The notes beneath the pieces were generated by a model. The model saw only the letters and a list, made by a program, of their open reading frames with translations. It was not told where the DNA came from and made no database searches. Positions 1 through 5,267 of a stretch of 5,267 bases of DNA are shown piece after piece. The translations under genes and the position numbers were made by a program. Location: NCBI GenBank assembly GCA_900557385.1, contig USSP01000144.1, positions 1-5,267 on the forward strand. Direction: 5' to 3'. The stretch's first letter is position 1. Every line of letters begins with the position of its first letter. This DNA comes from an uncultured Lachnospiraceae bacterium (GTDB taxonomy: Bacteria; Bacillota; Clostridia; Lachnospirales; Lachnospiraceae).

Positions 1-3000
1 AAGAGGGATATTCCATTATCGGACAGGGACAGATCGATAAAATTCTTTCCGGTAAACCGGAAGATCGAAGAGAACTGTTTGATGAGGCTGCCGGAATCGT
101 CAAGTTTAAACGCCGCAAAGATACGGCTTGTAAGAAGCTGGAAGAGGAAAAGGCCAATCTGGTTCGTGTCAGTGATATCTTGTCCGAACTTGAAAAACAG
201 ATTGCTCCCTTGGAGAAACAGTCTGAGACGGCAAAAATTTATCTGAAGAAAAAAGAAGAATTAAAGAACCTGGATGTCAACGTGTTTTTGTTGGAAAACC
301 AACGTGTTACAGACCAGTTGAAGACCGTGGAAGAAAATTATGAGACGGCTTCCCAGGAATTACAGGACACTTCTGAAAAATACGAGAATATTAAATCGGA
401 GTATGAGAGAATCCAGAGTGAGATAGAGTCTCTGGAGGCAGAAATCGAGCAGACCAGAAGTAATCTTACGGATACCAGTGTCACCAGAGGAAAGCTGGAG
501 GGACAGATTAATGTCTTAAAAGAACAGATCCGTTCTGCAGAAGGAAATGCCCAGCATCTAAACAGCCGCATGGACACCCTGAATAGCGAGATTACCGAAA
601 AACAGGAAGAAAAGAAGAACATTTTATCGGAGAAAGCAGCCATTGATGAACAGGTGGCTGAGATTCAGTCTGCCCGTGATGAGGCAAATCAACTCCTTGA
701 AAAAGTACAGGCAAGAATTGAAGATCTGAATAACCAGATTGAGAGCGGTAAGAATACCATTATTGATGAACTGAATAAGCGTGCTACCATCAAATCCAGA
801 ATGGGACGCTATGACACTATGCTGGAACAGGTGAACATCCGTAAGGCAGAGTTAAATTCCCGTTTACTGCGTGCCAAGTCTGATGAGGCAAAGCAGGAAG
901 AAAATATCAAAGAACTGGAAGAAAATTTTGCCAGAGTCAATCAGGAAATTAACGGGATGGATGCAGAAGTAGCATCCATGGAACAGTCTCTGGGAGAATA
1001 CAAGGATCAACTTACCGGACTGGATGAGCAGCTTCGGAAGAAACAGGAGCACTATCATCAGGAGAAATCCCGTCTGGAAGCCGTGTCCAATCTGGCCGAG
1101 CGCTATGAAGGTTATGGCGGCAGTGTCAAAAAGGTAATGGAGCAGAAGGATTCCAACAAAGGAATCATTGGTGTGGTTGCGGATATCATTAAGGTAGAGA
1201 AAAAATATGAGACCGCTATCGAAACGGCACTGGGTGGAAATATTCAGAATATTGTTACCGAAGAAGAAGAGACGGCGAAAAAGATGATTGCTTACCTGAA
1301 GGCAAATCGTCTGGGACGTGCTACCTTTTTACCCCTCACTGCCATCAAAAACAGCCCGGAATTGAAATCCAAGGATGTATTGGACGAAAACGGGGTCATC
1401 GGCATGGCAGATGAACTGGTTCAGATTGATAAGAAATATCAGGATGTTGCAAAAGCGATGTTGGGCAGAATCGTGGTAGTTGATAATGTGGATCATGCCG
1501 TTAAGATTGCCAGAAAGTACGAATACAGCATCCGTATGGTAACGTTAGAGGGCGAACTGTTGGTACCCGGAGGTGCTATCAGTGGAGGTGCTTTCAAAAA
1601 TAACAGCAATTTCCTGGGGCGTCATCGTGAGATGGAAGAACGGAAAAAGAAAATTGCTGAGATTGAGACACAGATTGAAGAACTTCAGAAGAGTATTGAA
1701 GATACAAAGAGCAATCGTAATAAACTGCGAATCAAAATTGAGTCTGCAAGATTGAAGCTTCAGCAAAAGATGATTGAGCAGAATACTGCAAGAATCAGTG
1801 TGGAACAGGCGAAGGAGCGCCGTGCAGAGACTGTGGAAGGCTCGGTATCCCTGCGAAGTGAGCAGGAGGAAATCGAACGCCAGATCATTGAAATTCAGGA
1901 TAACAAAGAAAAGATCAGTCAGGAGTTATCCGATTCGGAACAGCTGGAAAAGGATACGACCGTATCCATTAATGCATATCAGGCGCAGGTAGATAAGGAA
2001 CACGAGGAAGAAACCGTCCAGAGCAGCAGGGTGTCGGAATGGGATGTGGAGGTGCAGAAAATGCGCCAGAAGCAGGATTTCGAGCAGCAGAATGTGGATC
2101 GTATCGATGCGGAACTTTCCCGTCTGGTAAGAGAGCGGACAGAGATTGAAGAAGGCATCAGTTTAAGCCAGGAGGATGTGGATACCAAGCGACGCAATAT
2201 CGAAGAGATCGAGAAAACGATTGCGGCATCTTATACCACACAGTCCGATGCAGAGCAGAAATTAAAAGCGGATGTGGAGAAGAAAGAAGAACTGACCACC
2301 AAGCAGAAAGGCTTTTTCCAGACCCGGGAGGAAATGGCAGAGAAAATTACTGCACTGGATAAGGAAGTATATCGTTTGCAATCCCAGAAGGAAAAGCTGG
2401 AGGATTCTATTGAGTCCCAGATTAATTATATGTGGGATGAATATGAGATCACCCTGTCAGATGCAGCAGGGCTCCGAAATCCGGAGATGACGGATCTGCC
2501 CGGCATGAAGAGGGAGATCAGTGGTCTGAAGGATCAGATCCGCAAATTAGGCGATGTGAATGTTAATGCCATTGAGGACTATAAAAACCTCATGGAGCGT
2601 TACACCCAGATGAAAACCCAGCATGATGATCTGGTAGAAGCCCAGAACATGCTCCAGGGCATTATCGAGGAACTGGATACGGCGATGCGTAAGCAGTTTA
2701 TGGAGAAATTTGCGGATATTAACCGGGAGTTTGACAAGGTATTTAAGGAACTTTTTGGCGGTGGTAAGGGAACTCTGGAACTGATTGAAGGAGAGGATAT
2801 TCTGGAAGCAGGTATCCGGATCAGTGCCCAGCCCCCCGGAAAGAAACTGCAAAATATGATGCAGATGTCCGGTGGAGAGAAGGCATTGACTGCGATTGCA
2901 CTTTTATTTGCCATTCAGAATCTGAAGCCGTCTCCGTTCTGTCTGCTGGACGAGATCGAGGCTGCACTGGATGAGGCGAATGTGGATCGTTATGCGAAGT

Positions 3001-3158
3001 ATTTACATAAGCTTACTAAGAACACACAGTTTATTGTAATTACCCACAGACGTGGTACAATGGAAAGTGCAGACCGGCTTTACGGAATCACCATGCAGGA
3101 AAAAGGTGTATCCACGTTGGTTAGTGTCAGTCTGATTGATAAAGATTTGGATGATTAG
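1..3158 (+). CDS. smc: Chromosome partition/condensation protein SMC, 5'-truncated by window edge
   Basis: SMC is the ATPase of the bacterial condensin complex (with ScpA and ScpB). It acts on DNA to compact and segregate the chromosome. Frame 3 is open from the first base, and 1051 residues are visible of about 1185 usual for the family, so about 135 N-terminal residues with Walker A are outside. Numbering visible residues from the GAG codon at base 3: an IGQGQ segment near the ABC Q-loop position (6-10) and a conserved ELFDEAAGI stretch; a long Glu/Lys/Gln-rich coiled-coil arm (about 60-370); the hinge (about 370-530) ending in the glycine-rich GGAISGG; the returning coiled coil (about 530-848); then the C-terminal head starting near LGDVN. 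The head has the ABC signature MSGGEKAL (955-962), Walker B FCLLDE (979-984), the D-loop ALD, and the switch histidine in VITHRRG (H1015). The TTG at 180 lies inside conserved sequence and is not a start. A 14-base gap to ftsY implies one operon. Identification is very secure. Confidence 0.98.
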   Translation, partial: EGYSIIGQGQIDKILSGKPEDRRELFDEAAGIVKFKRRKDTACKKLEEEKANLVRVSDILSELEKQIAPLEKQSETAKIYLKKKEELKNLDVNVFLLENQRVTDQLKTVEENYETASQELQDTSEKYENIKSEYERIQSEIESLEAEIEQTRSNLTDTSVTRGKLEGQINVLKEQIRSAEGNAQHLNSRMDTLNSEITEKQEEKKNILSEKAAIDEQVAEIQSARDEANQLLEKVQARIEDLNNQIESGKNTIIDELNKRATIKSRMGRYDTMLEQVNIRKAELNSRLLRAKSDEAKQEENIKELEENFARVNQEINGMDAEVASMEQSLGEYKDQLTGLDEQLRKKQEHYHQEKSRLEAVSNLAERYEGYGGSVKKVMEQKDSNKGIIGVVADIIKVEKKYETAIETALGGNIQNIVTEEEETAKKMIAYLKANRLGRATFLPLTAIKNSPELKSKDVLDENGVIGMADELVQIDKKYQDVAKAMLGRIVVVDNVDHAVKIARKYEYSIRMVTLEGELLVPGGAISGGAFKNNSNFLGRHREMEERKKKIAEIETQIEELQKSIEDTKSNRNKLRIKIESARLKLQQKMIEQNTARISVEQAKERRAETVEGSVSLRSEQEEIERQIIEIQDNKEKISQELSDSEQLEKDTTVSINAYQAQVDKEHEEETVQSSRVSEWDVEVQKMRQKQDFEQQNVDRIDAELSRLVRERTEIEEGISLSQEDVDTKRRNIEEIEKTIAASYTTQSDAEQKLKADVEKKEELTTKQKGFFQTREEMAEKITALDKEVYRLQSQKEKLEDSIESQINYMWDEYEITLSDAAGLRNPEMTDLPGMKREISGLKDQIRKLGDVNVNAIEDYKNLMERYTQMKTQHDDLVEAQNMLQGIIEELDTAMRKQFMEKFADINREFDKVFKELFGGGKGTLELIEGEDILEAGIRISAQPPGKKLQNMMQMSGGEKALTAIALLFAIQNLKPSPFCLLDEIEAALDEANVDRYAKYLHKLTKNTQFIVITHRRGTMESADRLYGITMQEKGVSTLVSVSLIDKDLDD

Positions 3159-3161
3159 AAT

Positions 3162-3167
3162 GTGAGG
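3162..3167 (+). promoter_or_regulatory. Ribosome binding site of ftsY
   Basis: GTGAGG lies five bases upstream of the ATG at 3173 and contains the GAGG core of a Shine-Dalgarno sequence. It is the only plausible ribosome site in the 14-base gap after the smc stop codon, and it supports the ATG at 3173 as the ftsY start. No promoter-like or hairpin sequence fits in this gap, so ftsY is probably transcribed with smc. Confidence 0.75.
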
Positions 3168-3172
3168 TATCA

Positions 3173-4147
3173 ATGGGAGAAGAAAAGACTGGTTTTTTCG
3201 GAAGATTAAAAGCAGGTCTTACCAAGACCCGCGATAATATTGTACATGGTATTGATTCTGTGTTTAACGGATATTCTGCTATTGATGAAGATTTCTATGA
3301 AGAATTGGAAGAAATCCTCATCATGGGAGATATCGGAGTTAACGCTACCACAGAGATTATCGAACGCTTAAAGATACAAGTGAAGGAAAAGCATATCAAA
3401 GATCCGGCTGCGTGCAAGCAGCTTCTCATTGACAGCATCCGGGAACAGATGCAGGTGGGGGAAACTGCCTATGATTTTGAAAAAGAACAGTCCGTGATTC
3501 TGGTAATCGGCGTGAATGGAGTAGGTAAGACAACCTCTGTTGGAAAACTTGCAGGTAAGTTAAAGGATCAGGGCAGGAAAGTTCTTATTGCCGCAGCGGA
3601 TACCTTCCGTGCCGCAGCAGGAGAACAGTTGGCCGAATGGGGCAGACGCGCCGGTGTGGATATCATCGGTGGAAAAGAAGGAACGGATCCTGCCAGTGTC
3701 ATTTATGACGCCGTGAATGCAGCAAAGGCCAGACATGTGGATGTACTTCTCTGTGATACAGCAGGAAGACTTCATAATAAGAAGAATCTGATGGAAGAAC
3801 TTCGGAAGATGAATCGGATTATTGACAGGGAATTTCCCAATGCCCATCGGGAAAATCTGATTGTACTGGACGGAACTACCGGTCAGAATGCACTGGCACA
3901 GGCGAGAGAATTTGGTGAAGTGGCAGATCTTACCGGTATTATCCTGACGAAAATGGACGGAACCGCTAAGGGAGGTATCGCTGTAGCGATACAATCGGAA
4001 TTGAAAGTCCCGGTGAAATATATCGGCGTGGGTGAAACTATTGAAGATCTGCAGAAATTTGATTCAGATCAGTTTGTAAACGCATTATTTGATGTAAAAC
4101 CAGAAGAAGAGGAGAAAGATGATGGCGGAGAAAATGCTGACGCTTGA
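3173..4147 (+). CDS. ftsY: Signal recognition particle receptor FtsY (SRP-family GTPase)
   Basis: FtsY is the membrane-associated receptor that binds the SRP protein Ffh through paired GTPase domains and delivers translating ribosomes to the Sec translocon. The 324-residue protein has a short N-terminal basic, amphipathic stretch (FFGRLKAGLTKTR, about 8-20) that probably contacts lipid, the helical N domain (about 20-100), and the GTPase G domain. GTP-binding motifs are all present: G1 GVNGVGKTT (113-121), G2 DTFRAAA (143-149, in the SRP-GTPase insertion region), G3 DTAGR (195-199), G4 TKMDG (259-263) and the closing GVGE loop (285-288). The GQNAL motif (237-241) is also typical of the family. 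It lacks the long acidic A domain of E. coli FtsY, as is normal in Firmicutes. After the last NG-domain helix (about 305) there is an acidic tail, EEEEKDDGGE, whose codons also carry the ribosome site and start of the next gene. ATG 3173 has a good ribosome site and gives the usual N-terminus. Confidence 0.98.
   Translation: MGEEKTGFFGRLKAGLTKTRDNIVHGIDSVFNGYSAIDEDFYEELEEILIMGDIGVNATTEIIERLKIQVKEKHIKDPAACKQLLIDSIREQMQVGETAYDFEKEQSVILVIGVNGVGKTTSVGKLAGKLKDQGRKVLIAAADTFRAAAGEQLAEWGRRAGVDIIGGKEGTDPASVIYDAVNAAKARHVDVLLCDTAGRLHNKKNLMEELRKMNRIIDREFPNAHRENLIVLDGTTGQNALAQAREFGEVADLTGIILTKMDGTAKGGIAVAIQSELKVPVKYIGVGETIEDLQKFDSDQFVNALFDVKPEEEEKDDGGENADA
4109..4114 (+). promoter_or_regulatory. Ribosome binding site of ilvA, inside the ftsY coding region
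   Basis: GAGGAG is a strong Shine-Dalgarno match within the Glu-rich 3' end of ftsY. It lies four bases before the ATG at 4119 and seven before the ATG at 4122. The latter spacing is closer to ideal, so initiation may occur mainly at the second ATG. Being inside ftsY, it would be exposed to ribosomes finishing that gene, which suggests translational coupling. Confidence 0.7.
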
Positions 4148-5267
4148 AAAATTTGAGGAAGCTTCGGAAATTGTAAAACAGGTAACCCAGGAAACCAAAC
4201 TGATTTACAGTGATTATTTAAGCAACCAGACAGGAAACAAGGTTTATCTGAAACCGGAAAACATGCAGTTTACCGGTGCATATAAAGTAAGAGGTGCTTA
4301 TTATAAGCTGAGTACCCTGACGAAAGAGGAACGGGAAAAAGGCTTAATTACGGCTTCCGCAGGAAACCATGCCCAGGGTGTGGCTTTTGCCGCGAAAAGA
4401 TATGGTGTCAAGGCGGTTATTGTCATGCCCACTACAACACCGCTGATCAAAGTGAACCGGACGAAGAGCTATGGTGCAGAAGTGGTTCTCTACGGGAATG
4501 TCTACGATGAGGCTTGCGAGAAGGCATTGGAGATGGCGAAGGAGCATGGATATACATTCGTACATCCCTTTGATGATCTGGCAGTTGCTACCGGACAGGG
4601 CACCATTGCCATGGAGATTTTCAAGGAGCTTCCTTTAGTAGAATATATTCTGGTTCCTATCGGTGGTGGCGGGCTTTGCACCGGTGTGTCCACCCTGGCG
4701 AAATTATTAAATCCTAACATTAAGGTGATTGGTGTGGAGCCTGCCGGGGCAAACTGTATGCAGGAGTCCATTAAGGCGGGTAAGGTAGTAACCCTTCCCA
4801 GTGTGAATACCATTGCAGACGGCACAGCTGTGAAAACACCCGGAACCAAGATTTTTGAATATGCCAGAAAGAATCTGGATGCTATCATTACGGTGCCGGA
4901 CGAAGATCTGGTCGTAGCTTTTCTGGATATGGTAGAAAATCACAAGATGATCGTGGAAAATTCCGGACTTCTTACGGTTGCTGCATTGAAGCAGTTAAAT
5001 GTCAAGAATAAACGGGTAGTTTCTATCCTCAGTGGTGGAAATATGGATGTGATTACCATGTCTTCTGTGGTTCAACAGGGATTAATCATGCGTGACCGTA
5101 TCTTTACGGTATCCGTACTTCTTCCCGACAAACCGGGTGAATTGTCACGTGTGGCAGATGTGATTGCAAAGAAGAACGGCAATGTAATCAAGCTGGAGCA
5201 TAATCAGTTCGTTTCCATCAACCGAAATGCGGCGGTGGAACTTCGTATTACATTGGAGTGCTTCGGA
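4119..5267 (+). CDS. ilvA: Threonine ammonia-lyase (threonine dehydratase), single ACT domain, 3'-truncated by window edge
   Basis: This PLP enzyme converts L-threonine to 2-oxobutanoate and ammonia in the cytoplasm, as the first step to isoleucine or in threonine catabolism; such enzymes often also take serine. The frame is open to the last base, with 383 residues visible of about 400 expected. Numbering from ATG 4119: the Schiff-base lysine is K56 in FTGAYKVRGA (51-60); the SAGNHAQG substrate/cofactor loop is at 80-87; the phosphate-cradling glycine loop GGGGLCTG at 182-189; and SGGN, whose serine faces the pyridine nitrogen, at 305-308. From about 326 a C-terminal ACT domain begins (FTVSVLLPDKPGELSRVADVI), probably an amino-acid-sensing regulatory module. 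One ACT domain places it with the single-C-terminal-domain family, unlike E. coli IlvA (longer regulatory region) and TdcB (none). The start is ATG 4119 or the adjacent ATG 4122, and the gene overlaps ftsY by 29 or 26 bases. Biosynthetic versus catabolic role cannot be decided here, so the symbol is less certain than the enzyme family. Confidence 0.93.
   Translation, partial: MMAEKMLTLEKFEEASEIVKQVTQETKLIYSDYLSNQTGNKVYLKPENMQFTGAYKVRGAYYKLSTLTKEEREKGLITASAGNHAQGVAFAAKRYGVKAVIVMPTTTPLIKVNRTKSYGAEVVLYGNVYDEACEKALEMAKEHGYTFVHPFDDLAVATGQGTIAMEIFKELPLVEYILVPIGGGGLCTGVSTLAKLLNPNIKVIGVEPAGANCMQESIKAGKVVTLPSVNTIADGTAVKTPGTKIFEYARKNLDAIITVPDEDLVVAFLDMVENHKMIVENSGLLTVAALKQLNVKNKRVVSILSGGNMDVITMSSVVQQGLIMRDRIFTVSVLLPDKPGELSRVADVIAKKNGNVIKLEHNQFVSINRNAAVELRITLECFG

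Noticed and set aside
180..182. TTG codon that could be read as the start of a 992-residue smc
   Set aside because: The same frame is open back to base 3 and encodes conserved SMC head sequence (GYSIIGQGQIDKIL, ELFDEAAGI) before this point. The TTG is an internal leucine codon, with no proper Shine-Dalgarno site in front of it.
400..2450. Repetitive-looking purine-rich GAA/GAG/AAG/CAG runs as possible DNA repeats
   Set aside because: The runs are irregular and in frame with Glu, Lys and Gln codons of the SMC coiled-coil arms. They reflect heptad protein composition and are not a tandem DNA repeat.
338..2914. Several plus- and minus-strand open frames of 60-104 codons within smc
   Set aside because: All sit inside the continuous smc frame, have low-complexity or unrecognisable translations, and are expected by chance in a long, compositionally biased coiled-coil gene.
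3159..3172. Possible terminator or promoter between smc and ftsY
   Set aside because: Fourteen bases are too few for a hairpin terminator or a full promoter, and only a ribosome binding site is visible.
3560..3994. 144-codon minus-strand open frame opposite ftsY
   Set aside because: It lies wholly antisense to the conserved FtsY GTPase motifs. Its translation shows no recognisable domain, and the plus-strand gene fully explains the sequence.
4502..4943. Two overlapping minus-strand open frames (128 and 78 codons) opposite ilvA
   Set aside because: They overlap each other and the conserved PLP-enzyme core, have no recognisable motifs, and are best explained as shadows of the plus-strand codon pattern.

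Overview
The window holds three co-directional genes on the + strand, packed almost without gaps: the 3' nine-tenths of smc (chromosome condensation ATPase), a complete ftsY (SRP receptor GTPase), and the 5' nine-tenths of a threonine ammonia-lyase gene of the single-ACT-domain type (ilvA-like). Both end genes are cut by the window edges.

Organism: the smc-ftsY pair is the classic Firmicutes arrangement, usually with rnc upstream. The details point to an anaerobic Clostridia lineage, most likely Lachnospiraceae. They are an FtsY without the long acidic N-terminal domain of E. coli, an SMC with an IGQGQ segment and a LLDEIEAALDEANV Walker B/D-loop, purine-rich Shine-Dalgarno sites and moderate GC content. 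The family assignment is inference from sequence style and gene order, not a search result.

Layout: bases 1-3158 are smc, missing roughly the first 135 codons (Walker A lies outside the window). A 14-base gap carrying a GTGAGG ribosome site leads to ftsY at 3173-4147. The next gene begins inside the last 29 bases of ftsY, at an ATGATG pair preceded by GAGGAG, and runs off the right edge at 5267 within its C-terminal ACT domain. There is no non-coding stretch longer than 14 bases, and I see no promoter, terminator, RNA gene, repeat, mobile element or CRISPR array.

Functionally, SMC organises and segregates the chromosome, and FtsY docks ribosome/SRP complexes at the membrane. Threonine ammonia-lyase deaminates threonine to 2-oxobutanoate, either toward isoleucine or for catabolism. 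The first two are core housekeeping functions. The third is a metabolic gene that appears to share their transcript and to be translationally coupled to ftsY. In Bacillus the ylxM-ffh pair follows ftsY, so ilvA in this position is the one mildly unusual feature. I found no sign of an undescribed system; this is an ordinary core-genome region.
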